Assembly: GCA_902800025.1 (NCBI GenBank)
Contig: CADCDA010000002.1
Span: 142,329 to 206,328, forward strand
Reading direction: 5' to 3'
Origin: an uncultured Erysipelotrichaceae bacterium
Lineage (GTDB): Bacteria; Bacillota_I; Bacilli_A; RFN20; CAG-826
DNA length: 64,000 nt
In this document: one piece after another, positions 18,247 through 26,030 of the stretch
How the letters are laid out: every line of letters starts with the position of its first letter
How positions within the stretch are numbered: position 1 is the first letter of the stretch
Translations under genes and position numbers: made by a program
The notes under the pieces: model-generated
What the model saw: the letters and a program-made list of their open reading frames with translations, nothing else
Databases searched by the model: none
What the model was told of the DNA's origin: nothing

Positions 18247-18262
18247 GTGTGCGCACTATAAT
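18247..18262 (+). promoter_or_regulatory. Core promoter of the ABC-2 operon with GTGTGCGCAC element
   Basis: The -10 TATAAT (18257-18262) is directly preceded by GTGTGCGCAC, which contains the 8-bp palindrome GTGCGCAC (18249-18256). The -35 is poor (TTTATT), so an activator or regulator bound to this element is plausible. Confidence 0.6.
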
Positions 18263-18297
18263 GTTTGGCGTTACTTTAAAAGAAAGGAGAAGAGTAT

Positions 18298-19221
18298 ATG
18301 AACGAAAATGAAAATGTTGTTTGTACGCAAGGCCTTGCTAAAAAATATGGTCAAGTTTTTGCGGTTGATCATGTTGATATGCACATCCAAAAAGGCGCAG
18401 TTTACGGCTTTGTTGGAGAAAACGGAAGCGGAAAAACAACCATTATTAGATTATTAATGGGACTAGCTCTTCCTACCGCTGGGACATATGATTTGTTCGG
18501 TGAAAATTGTAAAAGCAAAAAGATATATGATGTTCGTAAAAAGATTTCGGCAATTGTTGAAGCACCTTCACTAGTGCCTTCAATGACTGCTAAACAAAAT
18601 CTTCGTTATGCTTGTATGTATTATGGTATTAAAGATGATGAGAAATTAATTGAAGAATCGTTAAAAAGTGTCGGATTAGGTGATACTGGAAAGAAAACCG
18701 TTAAAAACTTCTCGCTTGGTATGAGACAAAGATTAGGCATCGCACTACTCTTACTTAATAAGCCAGAGTTAATGCTTCTTGACGAACCAATGAATGGACT
18801 TGATCCTTCTGGTGTTGCCGAACTTAGAGATTTAATTATCAGTTTAAATAAAAAAGGAATTACTTTCTTAATTTCTTCTCATATTCTTTCTGAACTTGAA
18901 AAAGTCGCAACACATTATGGTTTTATCTCCCACGGAAAACTTCTCAAAGAGATTTCAGCAGAAGATTTAATCTCTGAATGTCAAAAGGCAATCGACTTAA
19001 GATATCGTGACATTCCTCTATTAGAGGAAAAACTCAGGGCAATTGGAATGAAAGACTTAAAAGTTACTCCAAATGAAATACGTGTCTTTGATGAAATCAC
19101 TCCTCTTGATTTATTAACCAAGCTCCATAAACAAGGTATTGAAATCACTGATATTCGTACACTAGAAATGAGTGTTGAGGAATACTATCTATCTTTAATA
19201 GGAGGACAAGCCAATGCTTAA
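18298..19221 (+). CDS. ABC transporter ATP-binding protein (ABC-2/BcrA type)
   Basis: A single nucleotide-binding domain of 307 residues. Walker A is GENGSGKTT, the signature NFSLGMRQRLG, Walker B LMLLDEPMNGLDP and the switch His in ISSHIL. The extra 80 C-terminal residues are typical of ABC-2/bacitracin-type exporter ATPases. The ribosome site is AAAGGAG. It overlaps the permease gene by 8 nt, so the two form one exporter. The substrate is unknown; peptides, lipids and antibiotics are all possible. Confidence 0.95.
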   Translation: MNENENVVCTQGLAKKYGQVFAVDHVDMHIQKGAVYGFVGENGSGKTTIIRLLMGLALPTAGTYDLFGENCKSKKIYDVRKKISAIVEAPSLVPSMTAKQNLRYACMYYGIKDDEKLIEESLKSVGLGDTGKKTVKNFSLGMRQRLGIALLLLNKPELMLLDEPMNGLDPSGVAELRDLIISLNKKGITFLISSHILSELEKVATHYGFISHGKLLKEISAEDLISECQKAIDLRYRDIPLLEEKLRAIGMKDLKVTPNEIRVFDEITPLDLLTKLHKQGIEITDIRTLEMSVEEYYLSLIGGQANA

Positions 19222-20047
19222 TATTATTCGTGCTTCCTTATTTAAATTATTTAGAGATCGTACTTTTATCGTCACTGCGATTATCGGTGTTGTCCTAGCG
19301 GCATTTATGCTTGGGATCTATGCGCTTATCGATCACTTTATCGATACATCTTCAGAAGGAGGAGTTAGACACTTACTCTTAACTGGTGAAAACTTCTATT
19401 TATCAGCGTTAACTCCTGGTACAAGTTTTGGAATCATGGTTCCAATTAACTTAATCGTCTTCACCGTAGGTGAATTCACTTATGGAACGATTAGAAATAA
19501 GATTATTGCTGGTTTAAGTAAGACAAAAATCTATTTCGGTTTATTTATCACCGGTTTAGTCTTTACCTTCATTTTAGCGGGTGGTTACGCATTGATCACT
19601 ATCGGATTAGGTTCCATTATTGGAGGCTTCCATGTTGATTTAATCGGAGGTGTTAACTTCGCATTATGTTACTTTGCATACGTTGTTTGCTCTTATATCT
19701 TAGTTACCGCTATTTCAATTTTCTTTGCGACATTAGTTAGAAATGTCGGTGGCACTATCGCTGTTGTCATTATCATCTTAGTGTTCTTAGCGAGTATCGC
19801 TCCGGTTTTCCAACAATTAATGCCTCATACAGTTAATCCAACTTATCCAAGTGAGCATTGGATGATGTGGGTCAATCCACTTTATATGGCTGGCACTTAT
19901 GGCGGATCATTCGCGAGTATGATTAACTTAAATAGTTATTCTCAAAGCCCTTCAATGGTCGCTTCTGGTGTTACTATGCCACTAGTGTGGTCTATTGTAT
20001 TTGTCGCTGCTGGATTATTAATCTTTAAGCACACAGACGTAAAATAA
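19214..20047 (+). CDS. ABC-2 type permease
   Basis: The 277 residues hold six predicted membrane helices: an N-terminal helix at about 18-38, three between 70 and 155, one near 165-190 and a final helix before the C-terminus, with a large extracellular loop around 195-245. This is the layout of ABC-2/BcrB-like permeases. It is translationally coupled to the ATPase by an 8-nt overlap. A two-way terminator follows. Confidence 0.9.
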   Translation: MLNIIRASLFKLFRDRTFIVTAIIGVVLAAFMLGIYALIDHFIDTSSEGGVRHLLLTGENFYLSALTPGTSFGIMVPINLIVFTVGEFTYGTIRNKIIAGLSKTKIYFGLFITGLVFTFILAGGYALITIGLGSIIGGFHVDLIGGVNFALCYFAYVVCSYILVTAISIFFATLVRNVGGTIAVVIIILVFLASIAPVFQQLMPHTVNPTYPSEHWMMWVNPLYMAGTYGGSFASMINLNSYSQSPSMVASGVTMPLVWSIVFVAAGLLIFKHTDVK

Positions 20048-20063
20048 TAAGTTAACTTATTAA

Positions 20064-20094
20064 AAAAGAGTCTTCGCTAACTGAAGACTCTTTT
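20064..20094. terminator. Bidirectional terminator between the ABC permease and plsC
   Basis: Arms AAAAGAGTCTTC and GAAGACTCTTTT with loop GCTAACT; T-runs on both sides. Confidence 0.92.
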
Positions 20095-20097
20095 ATT

Positions 20098-20910
20098 TTA
20101 TCTATTAAGTGATTCTTCCATTAAGGAGTGACATTGATCACTTAACTCTTTTGCGATCATTCCACTATAATCATTTGGATAAAGAATTTTAACAATTTCT
20201 AACTCCACGACTGTTTTTCTTTTCGGGAAGTTCTTCTTAATCGAATTAGTGTTTTTTACAGTCATAACGACAAGTGGGCAATTAGCCTTTAAAGCAATTG
20301 AGAAGACGCCTTCATGGAATTCATGGAATAATCCATCTTCACTTCTTGTTCCCTCTGGGAAGACACCGATAGAGGAATAATCTTTAGTAATTAGATCAAT
20401 TGCTTCTTTGATAACTTCAAGTGATTTCAATTTGTCATAACGATCAATTGATAAATAACAACATCGATTCATGAATCTTCCACCGATAGGAATTTTAAAG
20501 TTCGTTGGTTTGGAGATAAATGCAATGTTATGTTTATATCCATATAAATCGCTAATAATCATTGGATCGAATTTTGATAAGTGATTACAAACGAGAAGGA
20601 ATTTTTCTTTTGGCAAAGCTTCTTCGTTAATAATCTTAACTTTAATTCGAGCGTGCTTATGAATGTAATGAAGTGCATCACTAAGCCAGAATAACGCCCA
20701 TTTGCTTGGTTTACTATAGCGATTTGTTTTCTTGTATGGGAGCGCAAATAAGAATAAGATGCTCCACATAATGCCTACTGCGACGACATAGCCAATAATG
20801 AGCAATAAGAAAGGAGCCCAATAATGGTAATAATGCCCAGTAGGAATCGCTAAAGTGATTCCGCAAGTAAGAGCGACATCAAAAAGAATGATGAGGATTT
20901 CACAAATCAT
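20098..20910 (-). CDS. plsC: 1-acyl-glycerol-3-phosphate acyltransferase
   Basis: Membrane-bound phospholipid enzyme that acylates lysophosphatidic acid. The 270 residues begin with one or two membrane helices, then the HX4D catalytic motif (CNHLSKFDP), and the glycerophosphate-binding FPEGTRS. It follows the lipid-kinase gene by 8 nt. Together with the kinase (which makes phosphatidic acid from diacylglycerol) it forms a small phosphatidate-supply operon. The family is certain; the exact acyl acceptor is inferred. Confidence 0.9.
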   Translation of the reverse strand: MICEILIILFDVALTCGITLAIPTGHYYHYWAPFLLLIIGYVVAVGIMWSILFLFALPYKKTNRYSKPSKWALFWLSDALHYIHKHARIKVKIINEEALPKEKFLLVCNHLSKFDPMIISDLYGYKHNIAFISKPTNFKIPIGGRFMNRCCYLSIDRYDKLKSLEVIKEAIDLITKDYSSIGVFPEGTRSEDGLFHEFHEGVFSIALKANCPLVVMTVKNTNSIKKNFPKRKTVVELEIVKILYPNDYSGMIAKELSDQCHSLMEESLNR

Positions 20911-20918
20911 AAGTTTAA

Positions 20919-21875
20919 TTAGTTATTTGGAACAACGAATTTAATTGCTTTTGCCATGACTTCCACTTTGAAAGATGGACCGTTAACGATTTCTCCATCA
21001 ACGCAGATGTCGATATTTTTCTTACCGATGATTTCAATTTCTTTTGCTCTACGGTAAACGAATTTTTTCATGAGTTTTGGATTGTCTAAATGCTCACCTT
21101 TGGTGTATGGTCCAAAGAATTGAATCATAAGTCTAGCTAAAGACATACATTTTAATAATGTAACATCGATTAAACCGTCAGTGTTATCACTCTTAGGAGA
21201 AGCGTGATATTGTCCACCAACCCATTGTCCTTGTCCTAAAGCAGACATGAGCATTCTCTTCTTATTTAATTGTTCGCCATCAGCCTTGACGATGATTTTA
21301 TTAAATCTACCACCTAAAATAGCAGGGATAATTGCGGCTGGGCCATATGGGTTTTTAATTCCCTTTTCTTTATTTTGATTTCCTTTAACACCGACGATTG
21401 CATCAAAACCAAAGTTAATAACATTAATGGAATACCATGGTTCTGGCATTGATGGGCCAGTCATTTTGCTTAAGTCGATATCAATAACTTTACCATCAAT
21501 TAAAGCTTTGAAATCTTTGAATCGATTTTCGCCAGTCTTGTTTTTGACGATATCGTTCCAGTCTTTAGATTTAGAATAAATCTTAACAAAGTCATTACCG
21601 GTTCCAGCAGCGTAAATCGCTAATTCGACATTCTTATAACCAACGATTGCGTTGACGACTTCGTGAATTGTTCCGTCTCCACCACAAGCGTAGACTCTTA
21701 AGACATCTGTATTCTTGGAAAGATAATCCTTAAGGAAAGGAATGACACTTCTAGGACCAGTAGTTAAATAGATCTCATAATTAAGACCTTTAAAATCTTC
21801 TTTAATTTGGTTTTGGAAAGCTTCTAAATCTTTCTCAGCACCGGCTTTTTGATTGAGGATAATTAAATGTTTCAT
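20919..21875 (-). CDS. Diacylglycerol-kinase-family lipid kinase
   Basis: The 318 residues are the usual length of the DagK/YegS lipid kinases. NQKAGA near the N-terminus and GGDGTIHEVVN (about 65-75) are the nucleotide-binding motifs, and GTGNDF is the next conserved block. It probably phosphorylates diacylglycerol or a related lipid at the inner face of the membrane, feeding PlsC encoded next to it. It starts 11 nt after the phosphatase gene. Confidence 0.93.
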   Translation of the reverse strand: MKHLIILNQKAGAEKDLEAFQNQIKEDFKGLNYEIYLTTGPRSVIPFLKDYLSKNTDVLRVYACGGDGTIHEVVNAIVGYKNVELAIYAAGTGNDFVKIYSKSKDWNDIVKNKTGENRFKDFKALIDGKVIDIDLSKMTGPSMPEPWYSINVINFGFDAIVGVKGNQNKEKGIKNPYGPAAIIPAILGGRFNKIIVKADGEQLNKKRMLMSALGQGQWVGGQYHASPKSDNTDGLIDVTLLKCMSLARLMIQFFGPYTKGEHLDNPKLMKKFVYRRAKEIEIIGKKNIDICVDGEIVNGPSFKVEVMAKAIKFVVPNN

Positions 21876-21886
21876 ATGTTAAACTC

Positions 21887-22672
21887 CTAATTTAAATAAA
21901 TTTGTTTGAGCTTAGCGATATCACTATCACTAATCTTTACTTCGTTATGGAGGTATTCAAGTATTGAACCATACTTTGATTCTATCTCATCTATCGCTGT
22001 TCTTAAATACAATCTTTTCGCGGTTAAGGTGTCGTTTAACGCAACTGCTTTTTTCCAAGAGAAGCGAATATTCATTCCTAGGAAATAGGCCGCTCTTTTA
22101 AATCTAGCGCGATGATTAAATGACATATAAAGTTGATAAATTGTTTCCAAACTAACGCCTAATGCGCTTAAAACTAAAAGCATGACAATGCCTGTTCGAT
22201 CTTTTCCTTGTGTGCAGTGGAAAAGAAAACCTTCATGTCCGTTATTTGATAAGAGATATTCAAATACTTGATGATATCCATTTTTAGCTTGATCAACGTT
22301 AATTAAATAACGATATAAATCGAGAATATGACCTCTCATCCCTCCTGGTAGAGCCACTAAATCATTAAGAATTTGAATTCTATTTTCTTTAGTGATTGCT
22401 GGATTCATTTCATTACTTACCAAAGGTAAAGGATGATAATTAATCTTCGGAGAAATGAAATCTTCTGGTCGATATTTCATCTCATCAATCGTTCTTAAAT
22501 CGATGACATGGTTAACTCCATATTGGTTCACTAAAAGATCGACTTCTTCTTCGTTGATAAGCGCTAAATTCGCAGATCTAAAGAGTAATTTCGACTTTAA
22601 TGTATGTCCATCGGAAGTTTTTACACCGCCAAAATCGTGTATATAATCAACATTTTTAACATGTCTCATCAT
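21887..22672 (-). CDS. Tyrosine/phosphoinositide-type protein phosphatase
   Basis: The 261 residues carry the Cys-based phosphatase loop HCTQGKDRTGIV (Cx5R) near residue 155 and the general-acid region upstream, as in bacterial Y_phosphatase3/LipA-type enzymes. The Lys-Asp within the P-loop (KDR) is shared with phosphoinositide-active members such as MptpB/LipA, so a lipid phosphate is as likely as phosphotyrosine; its neighbours act on lipids. There is no Shine-Dalgarno site; TATAAT ends 5 nt before the first ATG and 8 nt before a second in-frame ATG (22669), so the transcript may be leaderless. Confidence 0.85.
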   Translation of the reverse strand: MMRHVKNVDYIHDFGGVKTSDGHTLKSKLLFRSANLALINEEEVDLLVNQYGVNHVIDLRTIDEMKYRPEDFISPKINYHPLPLVSNEMNPAITKENRIQILNDLVALPGGMRGHILDLYRYLINVDQAKNGYHQVFEYLLSNNGHEGFLFHCTQGKDRTGIVMLLVLSALGVSLETIYQLYMSFNHRARFKRAAYFLGMNIRFSWKKAVALNDTLTAKRLYLRTAIDEIESKYGSILEYLHNEVKISDSDIAKLKQIYLN

Positions 22673-22677
22673 TGAAT

Positions 22678-22683
22678 ATTATA
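22678..22683 (-). promoter_or_regulatory. -10 element of the phosphatase-kinase-plsC operon
   Basis: TATAAT on the minus strand, inside the tail of the nagB terminator U-tract and 5-8 nt before the tandem ATG codons of the phosphatase gene. Confidence 0.5.
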
Positions 22684-22686
22684 AAA

Positions 22687-22710
22687 AAGGCGGAAAATAA
22701 TTTCCACCTT
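22687..22710 (-). terminator. Terminator of the glmM-nagB operon
   Basis: Stem AAGGTGGAAA-TTAT-TTTCCGCCTT (one G-U pair) followed on the minus strand by TTTTATAAT. Confidence 0.87.
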
Positions 22711-22731
22711 AATATTATTATTGGTTTTTGA

Positions 22732-23454
22732 CTACTTAACTAAGCTATATGCATCTTGATCAACATAGATTGTGCAATCTGGGTGATCTTGAAGGATTGA
22801 GCATGGGACTTCTTCAGTCTTTTCGCCTAAAAGTAAATCTTTAATTGCTTTAGCTTTATTCTTGCCTGTTGCGATTAAAACGATCTTTCTAGCATTCATG
22901 ATACTCTTAAGACCCATTGTCACTGCTTTAGTAGGAACTTCGGAGATGTCGTTGAATAATCTACTATTATCAACGATTGTGCTTTCTGCGAGTTCAGCAA
23001 CGTGAGTTAATGAATCAAATGATGTACCAGGTTCGTTGAATGCGATATGGCCATCACTACCGATACCTAAGATTTGTAAATCAATTCCACCAAAGGAAGC
23101 GATTTCATCATCATATTGTTTAGCGTAAGCTTCGTAATCACCAACACCCTTTAAAACGTGTGTTCTTTTCTTATCGATATCGATGTGATCGAATAAGTTG
23201 GTGTTCATGAAGTAACGGTATGATTGATTGTGTGTTCCTTCTAAACCGATGTATTCGTCTAAGTTGAAGGTTACAACATCTTTAAATGTTACTCTTCCTT
23301 CTTTATTAGCCTTAACTAAGTTAGCGTAAACTTCTAATGGTGATGTACCAGTTGCTAAACCTAAAACTGAATTTGGTTTCTTGTTGACTTGTTTGATGAA
23401 TTCTTCAGCGATTTGCTTTGAGATTTCTTCGTTTGTTCCAACGACGACTTTCAT
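22732..23454 (-). CDS. nagB: Glucosamine-6-phosphate deaminase
   Basis: Converts glucosamine-6-phosphate to fructose-6-phosphate and ammonia. The 240 residues are of normal length for the Gram-positive short form. Visible blocks are GLATGTSPLEVY (phosphate site), FNLDEYIGL (catalytic Asp), GIGSDGHIAFNEPG (with the catalytic His) and the KAVTMG segment. It is the last gene of an operon with the HTH-GlmM fusion and a beta-helix acyltransferase, so degradation and synthesis of amino-sugar phosphates are on one transcript. Confidence 0.97.
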   Translation of the reverse strand: MKVVVGTNEEISKQIAEEFIKQVNKKPNSVLGLATGTSPLEVYANLVKANKEGRVTFKDVVTFNLDEYIGLEGTHNQSYRYFMNTNLFDHIDIDKKRTHVLKGVGDYEAYAKQYDDEIASFGGIDLQILGIGSDGHIAFNEPGTSFDSLTHVAELAESTIVDNSRLFNDISEVPTKAVTMGLKSIMNARKIVLIATGKNKAKAIKDLLLGEKTEEVPCSILQDHPDCTIYVDQDAYSLVK

Positions 23455-23482
23455 TGTTTTTTTCTCCTTTAATTATAAATAA

Positions 23483-24154
23483 TTAATCTAATCTTTTATC
23501 AACCACATTATCTTGTGATTTGACAATACTATTTTCTGGGAAGCATCCTCTAAGCATACTTAATGGGTAAACTTGAGTGTTTTTACCAATAATGGTACCT
23601 GGATTTAAAACGCTTCCACATCCGATGTCGGCGTGTTCACCTAAGAAACCACCGATTTTTCTTAATCCAGTTTCATATTCTTTATCACCATGAATGACGA
23701 TGTTTTTACCACCGCTCTTTAAGTTAGAGAGAATGGATCCTGCTCCCATATGAGCATAATCTCCTAAGATGGAATCGCCAACATAGTTATAATGTGGTAC
23801 TTGAACATGATTTAATAAGATACAATTCTTTAATTCTGAAGAATTACCAACGACACATTTTTCTCCAACAATGACGTTTCCTCTAAGGAATGCACCTGGA
23901 CGAAGTTCTGTATCTTTACCGATAATTGCTGGGGCTTCAATAGTCGCTGTTTTTGCAATCTTAACATTTTCAGCAACTAAGACACCTGGAGCGATTTCGG
24001 TATATCCTTCTAAACCTTCCGCTACGACTTTAGCGACAATATCTTTGATTTGAGGAAGAATTTCCCAAGGATATGTGCTTTTATCGAATACTTCCTTTAA
24101 ATAAGGAACTTCAGTTGAGAACAACTCTTTGGTTTTTATATTTAACTTATTCAC
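23483..24154 (-). CDS. Left-handed beta-helix acyltransferase, GlmU-like
   Basis: The 223 residues have an N-terminal helical cap of about 50, then hexapeptide repeats (GVLVAENVKIAKTATIEAPA..., IIGKDTELRPGAFLRG, VIVGEKCVVGNSSELKN) that form a left-handed beta helix. This resembles the acetyltransferase half of GlmU, including HYNYVGDSILG, with no nucleotidyltransferase domain. It probably acetylates glucosamine-1-phosphate, the product of GlmM encoded just upstream; a separate uridylyltransferase would then be needed. It overlaps the glmM gene by 8 nt. The function is inferred from fold and context. Confidence 0.8.
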   Translation of the reverse strand: MNKLNIKTKELFSTEVPYLKEVFDKSTYPWEILPQIKDIVAKVVAEGLEGYTEIAPGVLVAENVKIAKTATIEAPAIIGKDTELRPGAFLRGNVIVGEKCVVGNSSELKNCILLNHVQVPHYNYVGDSILGDYAHMGAGSILSNLKSGGKNIVIHGDKEYETGLRKIGGFLGEHADIGCGSVLNPGTIIGKNTQVYPLSMLRGCFPENSIVKSQDNVVDKRLD

Positions 24155-25784
24155 AAACGTATCCTCTTTTCTTGATTACGTTATAGATTCTGTCAATATA
24201 TTCAGCGCATTTTTCTTTAGAATCGATTTCAATCATGATTCTAACGACAGGCTCAGTACCACTTTGACGGAGTAACGCTCTTCCGTTATCACCGATTTCA
24301 TCATTGACTTCCTTGAACTTCTTTTGAACTTCTTCATCATCGATAACAGCAGCTTTATTAGTGACTCTAACATTTTTGGTTGTTTGAGGAATTAATTTCA
24401 CTGGTGCAACGAGTTTAGAAAGTTTTTCTTTGGTTTCAAGTAATCTTTCAGTAACCATAATGGCGGTAAGAACACCATCACCAGTAGTCGCATACTTTTT
24501 AATAATGACGTGACCGGATTGTTCTCCACCTAATGAATAACCTTCATTTTGCATTTTTTCAAAGACGAATCTATCACCGACTTTGGTTTGTACATTTGCA
24601 ATTCCAACTTGTTTTAAGGCTTTAGTTAATCCAGAGTTAGACATAATGGTTGTAACGAGTGTGTTCTTTTCAAGAGCACCTTCATCTTTAAGCTTGAGAG
24701 CGAGAAGATACATGATCTTATCACCATCAACTTCTTTACCGTTTTCATCAACAGCGATGCATCTATCAGCGTCACCATCAAATGCAAAACCGATATCGAG
24801 TTTATTGTCTTTAACGAATTTGCAGAAATGTTCAATGTGTGTACTTCCTGCATCTAAGTTAATGTTTAATCCGTCTGGGTTGTTATTAATAACATATGTT
24901 TGAGCACCTAAAGCATCAAAGACACTTTTGGCAATCATCCAGCTTGCTCCATTAGCGGTATCAAGACCGATTCTAAGAGACTTCATAGAATGTCTTGCTA
25001 AAGAGATTAAGTAAGCGATATAACGGTTACGACCGCTGCTATAATCAGTGATAGAACCGATATCTCCTCTTTCTGCAAATGGAAGGTCATTGCCTTCAAC
25101 TTCGAGTTTAGCAAGATCACCATCGATATAAGCTTCTGCTAAGAAAGCGACTGCGTCTTCAAGCTTTTCTCCATCCCCGTTAAGGACTTTGATACCATTG
25201 TCATAGAATGGGTTATGAGATGCGGTAATCATTACACCACAATCGAAGCAGTCTTGTCTAATTACATAGGCGACACTTGGGGTGGTTGTAACGTGAAGTA
25301 AACTGACGTCTGCACCACTAGCAGCTAAGCCAGCAGCGACCGCGTATTCTAACATATATGATGATCTTCTTGTGTCTTTTCCAATAACCACTTTTGGACG
25401 ATATCCTGGAGCTTGGGAATTGAATTTTGGATTGCCATAGAACCAGCCTAAGAAACGACCGATTTTATAAGCGTGATCACAAGTTAAGACTTTATTGGTT
25501 TCTCCTCTAAATCCATCGGTACCAAAGTATTTGGTTTTGATATCTTCTCCAATGCTCATTTGGAGTTTTTTACCACGGTGGATAACGACTTTATCATTTA
25601 ATAATTCATCAGCGGAAATTTTGAATAATTCGCAGATTTCCATGACTTTGTCGATTTGTGGAAGAGAGTCACCATTTTCCCACTTATTGATTGTTTGTCT
25701 ACTAACATTGAGAAGAGAAGCGAGCTTTTCTTGAGAGATGTTATCAACAATTCTTAAGTGAGTAATTTTTTCAGCAATTGTCAT
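24147..25784 (-). CDS. glmM: XRE-type HTH fused to phosphoglucosamine mutase GlmM
   Basis: A 545-residue fusion. Residues 1-65 are an XRE/Cro-type helix-turn-helix (ISQEKLASLLNVSRQTINKWENGDSLP). From about residue 85 a full-length GlmM follows: KYFGTDGFRG, the catalytic serine in ITASHNP (about residue 189), metal loop DGDADR, sugar-binding GGEQSGH and phosphate-binding RQSGTEP. GlmM interconverts glucosamine-6- and 1-phosphate for cell-wall precursor synthesis. Only the upstream start has a ribosome site (AGGAG); the internal ATG before KYFGTDG has none, and no stop or shift separates the two parts. Two dyad operators lie upstream. It most likely represses its own operon in response to sugar phosphate, which is inference. 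Confidence 0.95.
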   Translation of the reverse strand: MTIAEKITHLRIVDNISQEKLASLLNVSRQTINKWENGDSLPQIDKVMEICELFKISADELLNDKVVIHRGKKLQMSIGEDIKTKYFGTDGFRGETNKVLTCDHAYKIGRFLGWFYGNPKFNSQAPGYRPKVVIGKDTRRSSYMLEYAVAAGLAASGADVSLLHVTTTPSVAYVIRQDCFDCGVMITASHNPFYDNGIKVLNGDGEKLEDAVAFLAEAYIDGDLAKLEVEGNDLPFAERGDIGSITDYSSGRNRYIAYLISLARHSMKSLRIGLDTANGASWMIAKSVFDALGAQTYVINNNPDGLNINLDAGSTHIEHFCKFVKDNKLDIGFAFDGDADRCIAVDENGKEVDGDKIMYLLALKLKDEGALEKNTLVTTIMSNSGLTKALKQVGIANVQTKVGDRFVFEKMQNEGYSLGGEQSGHVIIKKYATTGDGVLTAIMVTERLLETKEKLSKLVAPVKLIPQTTKNVRVTNKAAVIDDEEVQKKFKEVNDEIGDNGRALLRQSGTEPVVRIMIEIDSKEKCAEYIDRIYNVIKKRGYVCE

Positions 25785-25795
25785 AAATTTTCTCC

Positions 25796-25813
25796 TGTAA
25801 ATTTTGGTTTACA
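25796..25813. promoter_or_regulatory. Operator 1 of the glmM operon
   Basis: Perfect 18-bp dyad TGTAAATTTTGGTTTACA (6-bp arms, 6-bp centre). It lies just downstream of the -10 box and covers the predicted transcription start, as expected for a repressor site of a dimeric HTH protein. Confidence 0.75.
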
Positions 25814-25818
25814 CCGCG

Positions 25819-25849
25819 ATTATAATATCATTATTATTATAAAGTTCAA
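25819..25849 (-). promoter_or_regulatory. Promoter of the glmM operon
   Basis: Minus strand -10 TATAAT (25819-25824) with a possible -35 TTGAAC (25844-25849) at 19 bp. The predicted start falls near 25812, inside operator 1. Confidence 0.6.
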
Positions 25850-25868
25850 ATATATTTTTATTTATAAC

Positions 25869-25886
25869 TGTCAACTTTTGTTTACA
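25869..25886. promoter_or_regulatory. Operator 2 of the glmM operon
   Basis: TGTCAACTTTTGTTTACA, the same 18-bp dyad as operator 1 with one arm mismatch. Its centre is 73 bp from that of operator 1, about seven helical turns, so both face the same side of the DNA and could be bridged by a looped tetramer. Confidence 0.7.
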
Positions 25887-25970
25887 CTGAAGCAAAATGA
25901 ACAACATATATACTTTGTATATAAAAATTGTAGATATACATGACACTTTTTTGAAAAAGTTATAAAAAAA

Positions 25971-25994
25971 GAATATGAATTTGTTTCCATATTC
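25971..25994 (-). terminator. Terminator of the asnA/PTS-IIC transcript
   Basis: Arms GAATATG and CATATTC around a 10-nt loop, followed on the minus strand by TTTTTTTATA. Confidence 0.8.
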
Positions 25995-26030
25995 TCTTTT
26001 AAAACTGTTTATAAATACTTATGTAAACTC

